In this document: positions 9,681 to 17,826 of the stretch, piece after piece
How positions within the stretch are numbered: the stretch's first letter is position 1
Layout: every line of letters starts with the position of its first letter
Origin: Acanthaster planci
Taxonomy: Eukaryota > Echinodermata > Asteroidea > Valvatida > Acanthasteridae
Direction: 5' to 3'
Assembly (NCBI RefSeq): GCF_001949145.1
Contig: NW_019091853.1
Location: forward strand, 3,736 to 21,561
DNA: 17,826 nucleotides
Notes under the pieces: model-generated
Seen by the model: only the letters and a program-made list of their open reading frames with translations
Database searches by the model: none
Told to the model about the DNA's origin: nothing
Program-made: the position numbers and the translations under genes

Positions 9681-9879
9681 GCTGAAACACTTACCTGACG
9701 TTTGTGGAAAGGATCTAGATACGAGCGACTACGGCAAAAAATACCCAGAATTCCACCATAGAAACTTCGTGACCTTTGAACCATGCCGGCCCAGCGGGTC
9801 CAAGGTAACTGTCTACGGCTTTTTTTGCATGAAGGCCAATCGGGAAATAGTGTATCTATGCCAAGTGCATTTCAGATAA
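9681..9879 (+). CDS. Possible terminal exon of an unrecognised gene
   Basis: An acceptor-like tract (CTGTAACTCCTTGCCTAG, AG at 9679-9680) precedes an open frame that ends in TAA at 9877-9879. Codon use is gene-like: AGC GAC TAC GGC, AAC TTC GTG ACC, GTC TAC GGC, with C or G often at third position, unlike the AT-rich surroundings. The peptide (KHLPDVCGKDLDTSDYG ... VTVYGFFCMK ... YLCQVHFR) has several Cys and aromatic residues and no motif I recognise. No canonical AATAAA follows closely, and no partner exon was found upstream. It could also be a fragment of a mobile-element protein. Confidence 0.35.
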
Positions 9880-9889
9880 TACCATTTAC

Positions 9890-10640
9890 TGTAAAGAAAA
9901 CTCACAGTGAACACATTATCATGCAGGACTGGAAACTAAAATAATGATTATTTATGCCCTTTTTGAATTTCACCCGTCGGGTTCGAGCTGGTTTAAGCAA
10001 ATAGCTGACAATGCAACTTTATCCATATTCTTGTAACGCCACTCGTTAGTGAAAATTTAATTCATATAGTTTTGAGAAAAGACGTTGAAATTTAAAGGTA
10101 AAAGATCTTGCCCTGATTTTAACGCCAAATGCTGTCGAAAGAGGGCGCAGATATGTCTGTGATGGTCGAGCTCACACACATGACAGGCATATGAACAACT
10201 GAAGTCAGTTCTGAGTACCGTAATTTTTGGCGACACCCGAGACTAAACCTAATGTCGTGGGAGACAGTACACTATGTGCGTACACACGTTTGTGGGGCGA
10301 TAAAGATCAGAATTTTCGGATAATAACTCACAGGGGATGACTGAAAATACTTTAAAGTTTTCGTTGCACAATTTTGATTTGATTTAGGTTTGCAAAAGAG
10401 GTTTTCAATAAATAAGGGCTCTGAGTACACTTCTATAAACGACTATATCTGGGAAGACCTCAGACCTCAATAAATAGCCAGGATTACTTGCGATTTTCAT
10501 ATTGCAGTAAGAGATCATTGTTTTCAATCTAATTTTAAGCTCTTTTTCCTGTAACCAAAAAATCAGGTTTGTGTGCAACTTTTTAATTGGTCATTATTTC
10601 ATCGTTTCAATTTTTTTGCAGTTTGGTCAGACTTTAATGA
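9890..10640. other. No supported gene
   Basis: AT-rich with no coding-like frame. A GGGTTCGAGCTGG at about 9979 resembles a tRNA T-loop but has no matching box A or stems. One inverted GCGCCCTC-type motif (GAGGGCGC) lies near 10142. Confidence 0.5.
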
Positions 10641-10654
10641 CTACATTAATACTA

Positions 10655-10960
10655 GAGAAAAAAATGCGCCACGTAAGAAGGCGAGTGAGCGATACCAACT
10701 AAACGGAAGACCACGGTTCGCACTATGCTCGTTTCCATTGATAGAGCAGTGTGATAAAATAGCAGTCCCTGGGAATGATGTAGCAATTACCGCTTTTTTT
10801 GGTAAGACTTGTACCCCCCGTTGTCGGCCTATCAAAAGCACTCCCTCACCGGTTGAACAGAGCCAGGCTGGTCGGGGAGTATTCAATCGAGTGCTCTCCT
10901 GTTGGTAGCTATGCAACTTTTTCCCACAATCATTCGGGAACCAATCAAGTGCACTTTCCT
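10655..10960 (+). repeat. Dispersed repeat, copy 1
   Basis: Shares a series of blocks, in order, with 16140-16500: GCGCCAC, CTCGTTTCCAT, AGCAGTGTG, AGTCCCTG and TATTCAATCGAG. Identity is moderate with many indels. A chance open frame (10573-10908) crosses it but is not preserved in the other copy, so I do not call it a gene. It is probably an old non-autonomous mobile element or a segment of an ancient local duplication. Confidence 0.5.
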
Positions 10961-12780
10961 GAAGAAGAACCCTTGTTTTTGTTTACTTACAAATCATTTT
11001 TGCAATGTAATTCTTGCTGTTTCAGGTGGTACCAGATTTGTTACGTATTTTTTCTTCAAAGACCATAAGTAATTTCCCTAAAAATAGTGATATAAGCAAA
11101 ACTTGAAAAAGATAACAGAGATTGCCCCCTTTAAATGGTTCAAATTGCCGTCACTTGTTCATGAAAGAAGATAGGAAATTAATTTTAACACTGTTATAAC
11201 TGTCATGTTTTCAGCTTTCCAATGATGCTCAATTTGTCACCAAAATGTTCACTGCAAGAATGGGCTCCACAGCATAGTGTGCAGTGCAATTAACAGGGAC
11301 CCGGTAGAGGCAAGGAGATGAAAGGTGAACAAAGAAAATATTTATTGGAAGTTCAAGTTTCATCTGGGGAGACTCTCACGTCTTCTGAATGTTTCATGAT
11401 TATTGTATACATAATTACACTTTTTAGCAATTATTATCTGTCCGCTTTGTTATATGAACTTAACTACCTTGTTGTCGAATTATTTCCTTTTGATACTAAA
11501 CATTCCCGTTGATAATGAGTTAAGTTAAATTAAGCTAAAATCCAGCAAGTTTTGAAGCGTGCTATAACAAGTGAAATAGCTTCTGGTTTGATTTTGCTTT
11601 ATTTTGGCAGCTTCATTTTTGAAGAACATTTTTGAAAGTGATGCTAGCAAAACTTGTTTTGAATAAATTCTGAATACACGGTACATCCGCTGAAGCACAT
11701 CTTTAAAGTTTCCAAAACTTCATACTAACATTTTCAAAGTCATTAAAAATAACCTTTTCAGATAAAGTATTCCATATATTGTTTTTTTAAGCTTTCACAA
11801 TTTATTTTCCTAAGATCCACAATTTGATCTACTGTACAGTATTACGTGATATGAAATTAAAATTGGCACTTTTGATTGAGCAAAAGTTTTTGTAACCTTT
11901 GCTGGGAACAGTGATTAAGGGTTGACCGATGCTTACGTGAAAATGTTGGATCAACTTTCTCTTCAACTTTCACATTACTCTAAATGATCACTCTTGTTTT
12001 TCACACACATAAAAGCGTCAATGTAAACTTAGCAAAATATGTGCTCAGCCTAGAAGACCAGAATTAGAAATTCAAGGAAGTGGTCTAAAGACAATCGTTT
12101 TATTCAATTGAAGTCCCTTGTTTGTCTAAATTTAGGATGTTTTCGCAAATCCCCAGGGCCAACATTAATTAAAAACCAACTAAAACAGTTAACGACCAGT
12201 CCAGGTCATGAAATGTATGTACTTCAAAATCAAAAGTACTGTTTTGGCTACTAATTTTACTTATTAAAGGACCTTGGCTAAGCGACAGACAATTGCAAAT
12301 CATTAGTTCGTATCATTTTAGTGTTGGACTACCAGCTTTCCTCTTCAGAGGGCGTAACTTCATCCCAAACCAAAGGACAGATGGGAAAACTCTGTCCTCA
12401 GTGATAATTGTTAACGAGTAATTCATACTGGAACACAAGCGATTTTGAGTACCTGGGAAAAAGTGGAAATATAGCAAAAAGGTAACCTTTCCCGAACCAT
12501 AAGGAAAAGAAAGCATGAAATTCCATTCCATTTTTACAGTACTGCATGTGCAAAAAAATTAAGTGGCTATTTATGTTGTTCCTGCACGAGTCACATGCTT
12601 TTTCAATATAATAATGCAGCTCAAAATGGGTAAATGCCAGGAACAAGAAATAATTCTAAAATCTTTATTTTCATATTGCCAAAAAGAAATCCCTCATGGG
12701 ATTTACTAAATTTGCCTGCAAATTTAAACGTAGTTCAAAGCTCTTTCAAAAATTGATTAAGTCAGGTCTTTCTCCGTATG
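10960..12780. other. No supported gene (AT-rich)
   Basis: Over 1.8 kb of AT-rich sequence with short frames of no coding character. One GAGGGCGT motif lies near 12350. This stretch lies downstream of locus B on its strand and may be intergenic between loci A and B. Confidence 0.55.
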
Positions 12781-12784
12781 CTTC

Positions 12785-12790
12785 TTTATT
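12785..12790 (-). terminator. Candidate poly(A) signal of locus B
   Basis: AATAAA on the minus strand (TTTATT on plus), about 50 bases past the natural stop at 12842-12840 of the locus B reading frame. A second AATAAA lies further on near 12664. Locus A has no equivalent within a similar distance of its end. The hexamer is common in AT-rich DNA, so the assignment rests on its position. Confidence 0.4.
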
Positions 12791-12839
12791 TATACATATT
12801 CCCTCGTGTCTAAGAAGGAACTAAGCATATCAAAAGTTA

Positions 12840-13791
12840 TTAGACTATACCAGCCAACATAAGACGGAGTACGGCCGTTGATGGCCGCATCTGGGGGTTC
12901 CGCCGCAAACACCATTTGGCAAGTGGAATCATGACAGGCACACCGTCCCAGAGGCCGATGAAATGCAGCACCAGACCCATCTGGAAAACATCACTCAGCT
13001 GGGTCTGTGGTGCTGCATCCTCCACCAGCTCTGGGGCGATGTGCACGTGAGAGTGCCGCCATAGCGCCTTCTGTGCTGGGGTGAGGTAAGTACCCGAGGA
13101 TGGCTCGCCAGGGTACACAACCCCACGTCAATAATACACACACACCAGGAGCCCCCAACATCACGGACCAAAATGTTATCAGTTTTACGGTCGGTATGAA
13201 GGAGACCCCTGTCGTGCATGTATCGTAGACCGTCCAGCACATCCAGCGCGATGCGGCGCCAGGAAGACGGGGCAAGATGTATACGGTTGAGCCCTTCCAG
13301 GGCATCCGCCAAGGTCAGCAACTGGCCAGTAATGGAATTTCCAATGAATTCCATTACAAGTCCTTGGTGGTGGCCAGCCACTGCCAGGCCAAAAAAGAAA
13401 GGGAATGACGGATGCCCTGAAAGAAGGCCCATTGCCCTCGCCTCCCTCAGGACGGGAAGTCGGTCTAGATCTGTTATTGCCCTAACGCATTGAACGGCCA
13501 CTCTGTTTCCATGGAATGTTTCTAGATGAAAAGTTCCAAAAGCACCGCTGCCCAAGATGACCCAGATGTCACAACTCTCTCAGGTCTATCCTTGGGACCA
13601 CCATGTTCATTGGCGGCAAGAATATCTCCATAGCTATTGTTGGCAAGCTCAGTTGGAGAGGTACGGCAGGTGGCAGTAATGGATGAAATGTCGACGGCAG
13701 CGTTGCTGGGGACTGTATTTGAGGCGGCCTAGGTGTCTGATGTGAAGGTGAAGGAGTTGGATGACTTGGTCGGGACGAGTGCAGTTGCACC
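12840..13791 (-). pseudogene. Locus B kinase-domain exon
   Basis: The acceptor is CTCTCTTAG|GGTGC (AG at 13793-13792). In the phase passed on by the previous exon it reads GATALVPTKSSNSFTFTSDT, TAG, then NTVPSNAAVDISS and VVTSG. A 4-nt deletion relative to locus A (TSGKVILG) follows. The kinase domain then runs VILGSGAFGTF, VAVQCV, LREARAMGLLSGHPSF, LVMEFIGN, HTDRKTDNILV and IIDVGL. After a 1-nt deletion relative to locus A it continues with HIAPELV, SDVFQMG and RRNPQMRPS to a stop at 12842-12840. The gate between lobes (LVMEF) and the closing Arg (RPS) are normal. Gln at the VAIK lysine, Arg in HxDRK and DVG for DFG point to weak or no catalysis. I recall kinase domains with HIAPE-type activation segments as numerous in amphioxus, cnidarians and other marine invertebrates. 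Confidence 0.8.
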
Positions 13792-14003
13792 CTAAGAGAG
13801 CAAACAAGAACGTCAAATTCCCTTTGTCATCGGCTAAGAACAGCAAATTTTTGTTCAGGTCCAACATCCCTATGTCAACAGGCCTAAACATCACTGCCTC
13901 CTTTAGAGATTATTTCGAAGCATTGTATACCGACAGATTGATTGTTTAGCGAAATATGAATCTTTTTCAAGTTAATAATTTCATTTTTAATATATGAACT
14001 GAC

Positions 14004-14094
14004 TAAGGCAGAGGGAACTCGTCGGTTCGGTACTGGTGCCGACGAAGCGGAGTGATTCGGTAAGGGGGCAAATAATGAGGTTGGCAACAACCCC
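14004..14094 (-). CDS. Locus B linker exon (GLLPTS)
   Basis: The acceptor TTTGTTCCTGCAG|GGGG (AG at 14096-14095) and a modest donor TTA|GTCAGT (14003-13998) bound a 91-nt exon. With two bases carried from the preceding exon it reads GLLPTSLFAPLPNHSASS and on to VPSALV, Ser/Pro/Ala-rich and without stops. It ends in phase 0, as the kinase exon requires. It is homologous to 6737-6546 of locus A. It is probably a flexible spacer with no enzymatic role. Confidence 0.6.
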
Positions 14095-14209
14095 CTGCAG
14101 GAACAAACCAAAAAGTACGTTTATCTGTCGTATTCTCTGCTTTATTTACCGAACTACAATCACTGAGTGATAATGCAGGACATTTGCTAGAAAGCTATCT
14201 TCGACATAC

Positions 14210-14331
14210 CCATTTGCTTGGGAACCACATCCTTTGGGCAGTGATGCTGTCGGTAGTCGTGGGCCTGCAGCTTGGCAGGACGGAGGGAGAGACTTCGTGG
14301 GTGGCGCTGGAAGCGGTGCATTTGTCTCAGG
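14210..14331 (-). CDS. Locus B linker exon (Pro-rich)
   Basis: The acceptor GTGTTCTTGGACAG|CCTGAG (AG at 14333-14332) and donor AATGG|GTATGT (14209-14204) define a 122-nt exon. Phase 0 reads PETNAPLPAPPTKSLPPS, then CQAAGPRLPTASLPKG and CGSQANG, ending in phase 2. It is strongly proline-rich with no folded-domain motif. It follows the CVDCGLP exon in phase and passes its phase on to the next exon without a stop. It corresponds to 7758-7600 of locus A. Confidence 0.65.
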
Positions 14332-14758
14332 CTGTCCAAGAACACTAATAAAAGAAACGAAGAAGTTATCTAGGACTGTATGTAGCCTACATAGTGTGCA
14401 TTGACTGCAAATTGGTACTGGAAAGTATGCAGACGTCAATTGTAAATAACATATCCTGAACTCTCACTAAAAAGTAGAAAAATCATCATGTGATATATCT
14501 GATAAATGTTTCGATGCTCTCTTACCCATTTCCTTGTAATTGGCGAAAAGTAGAGCTACCATGAAACTGAGGATAAAACCTTCGTGTTCTGTTTGAACAT
14601 ACAATAATTGTGCGCTTTAGATAGAGTTCATATTAAAAGCCCTTTGAAATGATTACTTTACATAACCATGTACCACTTTTATAACTAATTGGACGTGGCT
14701 ATCAGTAAAGCTAAATTGAGTAAACCGATATCATACAAAACTGACTGTAGTCACTTAC

Positions 14759-14832
14759 TGGACACTTCCTTGAGGGTAGTCCACAATCCACACATGTCTC
14801 ACCGTGTGAGTAATGATCACTCAGTAGCCCAG
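14759..14832 (-). CDS. Locus B small exon, GETCVDCGLPSRKCP
   Basis: The acceptor TTTTTCTTCAAG|CT (AG at 14834-14833) and a strong donor TGTCCA|GTAAGT (14758-14753) give a 74-nt exon. It reads LLSDHYSH then GETCVDCGLPSRKCP. Three cysteines, spaced C-x2-C-x6-C, could form part of a metal site or a disulphide. The peptide core ETCVDCGLP is repeated in the exon 15249-15178. The end phase (0) suits the following Pro-rich exon. The start phase needs one carried base and so does not join directly to 15178; an intervening exon or alternative splicing is implied. Confidence 0.6.
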
Positions 14833-15177
14833 CTTGAAGAAAAATCCAAGCAGTTTCAGCGGATTATGACAGTTTAGGACAACCAAAGCGTTTTAATTTT
14901 GAATATAATCTAAAGTTCGTGAACTAACCTGTAAATAAACGACCGTATTTTGTGTGATACTTCGAGCGACATTTACTTTTGTATTAGTTATGGCATCTTT
15001 GCAAAAAGATGTTATATTTTGAAAACATCGGCAACTGCTCCTGGTATGATTACTGACTCGACAGTTGTCATACCAATCCCCACCTTGATGATGTTATTTC
15101 TTAACTAAGGGAATAATAATAACTTCAGACCTTGCAAATTTGAAATGGGTGTAGAATATTGGAGAGAGCCTACTTAC

Positions 15178-15249
15178 AGGTAAACCGCAATCCACACACG
15201 TCTCCTTTGGCCCGTGGTGTATTGATATCAAACTGATATCCATGACTCC
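15178..15249 (-). CDS. Locus B most upstream exon, KETCVDCGLP
   Basis: The acceptor CAACCCCTTTACAG|GGAGTC (AG at 15251-15250) and donor TTACCT|GTAAGT (15177-15172) bound a 72-nt exon of 24 codons, phase 0 at both ends. It reads GVMDISLISIHHGPKETCVDCGLP. The ATG at 15243-15241 might be the translation start, making the first two codons 5' untranslated. HHGPKETCVDCGLP parallels HYSHGETCVDCGLP in the next exon, so the two probably arose by exon duplication. A CxxCG pair is typical of zinc-binding knuckles, but one pair alone is not proof. Confidence 0.55.
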
Positions 15250-15720
15250 CTGTAAAGGGGTTGCCGAAAAGCAACAAAAATGATGGACATGTCCCTAATA
15301 GGGAGCAAGTAAGCTACACTGGGCTACTCTAAGCTAGCAATCCTAAGACATGAAGTGCCGCTCTTTTATGATAAATATTTGAACAACTCAAAAATTGGGG
15401 CATTTTGTGTGATCAGAATATTCTGTCCAAGATTTGGGACATATCTGCTGGCATGTCTCCTTTTTAACGACAATGAACAACTCTGGAAAATTAAAGTAAC
15501 TTATTGGAAACACGAGCACAACTTTAAAATCAGGCAATATGCAAAATAATGGCTAATGAAGTGACTAGCTGATCAGAATTCTTGATAGAAAGCTGCAATA
15601 GCTTCAAGAGCGTCTGTTCTCACGTAAACCTGTGAGGGATCTGATTTGTGTTACTACAACGCCAAACACAAACGCTTCCAGGTGAACGCGCGCGTTTTCC
15701 TTGGTTGCATATACACGCTC
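15250..15720. other. No supported gene; possible 5' flank of locus B
   Basis: AT-rich sequence upstream of the first locus B exon candidate on the minus strand. An open frame at 15355-15549 (+) lacks coding character. CpG-containing GAACGCGCGCG lies near 15684, just before the CRE-like palindrome. Confidence 0.45.
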
Positions 15721-15725
15721 CAATG

Positions 15726-15748
15726 TGACGTCACAAAACATGACGTAA
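15726..15748. promoter_or_regulatory. CRE-like palindrome pair
   Basis: TGACGTCA (15726-15733) is a perfect CREB/ATF consensus palindrome, and TGACGTAA (15741-15748) is a half-variant 15 bases on. They lie about 480 bases upstream of the first locus B exon candidate, in a locally CpG-containing stretch. A promoter role for locus B is plausible by position but not shown. Confidence 0.35.
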
Positions 15749-15752
15749 ATTC

Positions 15753-15906
15753 CTGCCATTAACGATCAGAAAAATATGCAAGGGCTGCGTGATCCCGTGA
15801 TCATAACATCGACGAGAATATAATATCAAATCAGTGCTCTGGCAATCACATATTTCAGAGCACTGATTTGATATCATATTCTCGTCGATATTCTGCCATT
15901 AACGAT
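15753..15906. mobile_element. Hairpin insert flanked by 14-bp direct repeats
   Basis: CTGCCATTAACGAT occurs at 15753-15766 and again at 15893-15906. Between them, 15808-15841 is the reverse complement of 15856-15889 over 34 bases with a single mismatch, around a 14-base loop. Direct repeats flanking a strong foldback resemble a small element with its target-site duplication. However, the hairpin is off-centre: about 41 unpaired bases lie on the left and 3 on the right. No ORF is present. A structured RNA or palindrome-driven rearrangement would be alternatives. Confidence 0.65.
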
Positions 15907-16139
15907 GTTGGGTCTTCAGGGTGAACAAGTTTTAAAGATCCTTAAATTCCTGGGCATTGACTTATTGAAAAAATATATATTTTATTATAATAGGCGGTTT
16001 TTTTTGCATATTAAAAAAATAGGTCTTAGGAACAGTTATATCGGCTCTCTTGCAGATGCAATCTGGTTCCAAATGTAATTCTTAAAATGGTCATTACTTC
16101 ATTCTGTTTCGCCTTCCTTGTTAGTTGTCTTAAAAACTG

Positions 16140-16500
16140 AAAAACGCGCCACTCGAGCAAATTAACTATATTCACTTGACAGACAAGTTTGCACAGTCTC
16201 GTTTCCATGGTGTCTAGCAGTGTGCTAGAAGTAGCAATCCCTGAGGATGGGGCAGCATTTAACTGTTTTGTTAATTTTATGGGGGGGGTTGCCTTTTCTG
16301 GGAATACGGTCTTGCACCCTCTGTTGTTGGCTAATCTGCCTTGATAAAAGGAGTCCTCTCAAGCATTGAACTGAGCCGGATTGATGATGGAATTAAAGTA
16401 GTCCTATTCAATCGAGCGTCATCTTTTTCGTAGCAACGCGAACTTTTCCAAAATCGAAGCACTTCAAGTTTCCTCCATGGCACCAGTACATTGATTGTTT
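16140..16500 (+). repeat. Dispersed repeat, copy 2
   Basis: Parallel to 10655-10960, with the same ordered blocks: CGCGCCAC, TCTCGTTTCCATGG, AGCAGTGTG, AGCAATCCCTG and TATTCAATCGAG. It is longer and carries a G-rich run near 16280. Both copies are in the same orientation. No open frame is shared between them. Confidence 0.5.
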
Positions 16501-17150
16501 CTTGTTCCTCTTTTTAGCAACAGCGCTTTTATTGTTTCAAGAAATGTTGTTGCATTCCAAATCGTGAGAAACTACACTTTTGAAAGAATTCTAGAGAACA
16601 AAGCTAGCCAGAACAATTGTCTAATCGAGTGGTGTATGTGATTTACAGTGTGCCCCCCCCTTGCAAGGCACCAGCCCAACTAGCTCCAGGTACCCTGTCT
16701 CTGAGGTGACTAGGGTTGCAATGATCCCTACGGCGTGCTGATATCGAGACAGCCGGCTAGCCGCCTAGCCGAGAGCGCGAGCAAGGCCACTTTCAAGCAT
16801 GTCACACCGAACATCCAGAGATCAGGTACGAGCAGGTAGGCCCAAGATGTTTAATAACCCACCAAAAAGGGCAGACGACTGTACATGTGTCTGCCCCTCA
16901 TCATGCAGGCCTCGTAGGCCTTCCATAGCTATACTCTCTTCCCGAATTTGCTGCCATATTCAGATAATTGTTTTTCATGCTGGACCTACATACAATGACA
17001 TATGTCATTTTCTGACACCAGTTTTGTAAAATTTGGACTAGGCCTAGTTTGGAAAGATTCCCCCTTCAGCCTGAGCGCTTTTCGTCACAGGAAGGAGTGC
17101 TGATTTCTATTAACATGATTAACCTGAAATGTAATTGCCTTAATTTTTTT
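16500..17150. other. No firm gene; possible 5' end of a + strand transcript
   Basis: Contains a C run near 16653, a GC-rich CTAGCCG-repeat stretch at 16752-16785 and an ACTAGGCCTAGT palindrome near 17038. An ATG at 16799 opens MSHRTSRDQ and is followed by a donor-like CAG|GTACGA at 16825/16826. In phase this could splice to the exon-like block at 17154. That is suggestive only. Confidence 0.3.
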
Positions 17151-17153
17151 CAG

Positions 17154-17292
17154 GTGGCACCCATGGGGAGGCCGGGTCAGAGTGTGGACCATTGGTAGAG
17201 GAGAGCCCTGGCAGCTAGGATAGTGTCAGAACAGACCCCATGCCACAGCCGGTCTGGACTACCGAGAGGTGGACATGGAGATCGCATTCTGG
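17154..17292 (+). pseudogene. Exon-like block with stops in all frames
   Basis: A strong acceptor (TTAATTTTTTTCAG, AG at 17152-17153) and a strong donor (CTGG|GTGAGT at 17292/17293) frame 139 nt that are visibly GC-richer than their surroundings. The first frame reads VAPMGRPGQSVDHW, TAG at 17196-17198, RRALAARIVSEQTP and on to GGHGDRILG, and joins in phase to the block at 17545. The other two frames also contain stops. It may be a decayed coding exon, a 5' untranslated exon with an ATG near its end (MEIAFW), or part of a non-coding RNA. The protein family is not recognised. Confidence 0.4.
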
Positions 17293-17544
17293 GTGAGTCT
17301 TGCCACACCACACTGTGACACTTTAGGGTTTTTTGGCTAATTAAGGTTTTGATAGAGCTTATTTGGAAGCAAAGATGGTTTTGCCAAATTTGTGAGATGG
17401 TTTCTGAATCAATCATCCACAACTCCATGTCACACGGTTTAAGTTACTACAGGTTTGTAAGTATCATCATTTTGAAAATGGCTTTTGTCTTAATTCTTCA
17501 GAAGCAAGTACATGTAGCAAGTCTGAAGTTTTTCTCACTGGCAG

Positions 17545-17598
17545 ACCTCATAGGAGGGGTACGCATCACCCAGGGCCAAAGCGACAGGTGGACTGAAG
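17545..17598 (+). CDS. Exon-like block, partner of the preceding one
   Basis: The acceptor TTTTTCTCACTGGCAG (AG at 17543-17544) and donor TGAAG|GTAGGA (17598/17599) enclose 54 nt. With one carried base it reads DLIGGVRITQGQSDRWTE without a stop; the other frames are closed. The phase equals that left by the first frame of 17154-17292. If real, the gene continues beyond the right edge of the window. The product is unknown. Confidence 0.3.
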
Positions 17599-17826
17599 GT
17601 AGGACCAGCGATCAGTATGATTTTGCACCTCGTTTGATGAGATCATATCAATTCCTTCCAATACATAAAGCGCTCCTCCAAAAACTACTGTGCCTACATT
17701 CATGTACTTATCTTTTTCTCTTTAGCCTTGAGCCTTGTGTAAACAGAACTGCCCAAACCGTACCCAGACAAAACAGACGATACCACTTGACAGATAGGGC
17801 AGACCCATACAGTATTGTGCAATGTG

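Larger units (their letters stand above)
12840..15249 (-). pseudogene. Kinase-like locus B (less decayed copy)
   Basis: Five minus-strand exon candidates are seen: 15249-15178, 14832-14759, 14331-14210, 14094-14004 and 13791-12840. Phases agree from the second through the fifth (ends 0, then 2, then 0), which is strong internal support for the model. The predicted order is a Cys-rich N-terminal element (CVDCGLP), then a Pro/Ser/Ala-rich linker, then a kinase-like domain. Three lesions break the frame: TAG at 13731-13729, a 4-nt deletion near 13560-13564 and a 1-nt deletion near 13087-13090. It may be a recent pseudogene. Three sequencing errors are less likely but possible, and transcripts would settle it. 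Confidence 0.65.

Noticed and set aside
9970-9995. GGGTTCGAGCTGG as a tRNA T-loop
   Set aside because: No box A at the right distance and no pairing stems, so neither a tRNA nor a convincing SINE.
10573-10908. 111-codon open frame on the + strand
   Set aside because: It crosses a dispersed repeat whose second copy at 16140-16500 does not keep the frame.
13218-13493. 91-codon open frame on the + strand opposite the locus B kinase
   Set aside because: Antisense shadow of the kinase frame; the minus-strand motifs explain the sequence.

Overview
The window looks like nuclear DNA of a marine invertebrate, most likely a deuterostome such as an echinoderm (hemichordate or amphioxus are alternatives). 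The reasons are intron-type splice signals, AT-rich non-coding sequence, many ACATGT/TACATGTA runs, repeated AGGCCT palindromes, and a kinase fragment resembling a family that is expanded in marine invertebrates. There is no operon, ribosome-binding-site or compact-genome signature. The taxon is inferred from composition and style, not from a diagnostic gene.

Left third (1-5240): no gene that I can support. It holds a 40-bp tandem repeat at the left edge, a short (TAA)n-linked interspersed element, an ACATGT-rich tract, three inverted-repeat (foldback/MITE-like) structures at 1482-1716, 2141-2288 and 2305-2375, a degenerate tRNA-like (SINE head) segment at 2684-2741, and eight GCGCCCTCT-type motifs at 3172-3655, all in one orientation.

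Centre and right (5243-7758 and 12840-15249): two related multi-exon loci on the minus strand, about 7.5 kb apart. Both encode a proline/serine-rich linker split over short exons, followed by a protein-kinase-like domain in the last exon. Their exons match one to one, splice phases included. Both are broken: locus A by several stops and indels and a lost splice acceptor, locus B by one stop, a 4-nt deletion and a 1-nt deletion. Both carry Gln where the VAIK lysine is expected and DVG in place of DFG, so the ancestor was probably already an atypical or inactive kinase. Locus B also keeps two small upstream exons that both encode CVDCGLP, a possible metal-binding element. An intron of locus A holds a 378-bp direct duplication whose two copies are separated by exactly one N; this may be two alleles laid end to end by the assembler.

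Elsewhere: a possible terminal exon at 9681-9879 (+), a diverged dispersed repeat seen at 10655-10960 and 16140-16500, a CRE-like palindrome followed by a 34-bp-arm hairpin flanked by 14-bp direct repeats at 15726-15906, and two phase-compatible exon-like segments (+) at 17154-17292 and 17545-17598 that run toward the right edge. The long stretches between these are AT-rich and show no gene I can recognise. All homology statements are by-eye comparison within the window; no database was searched.
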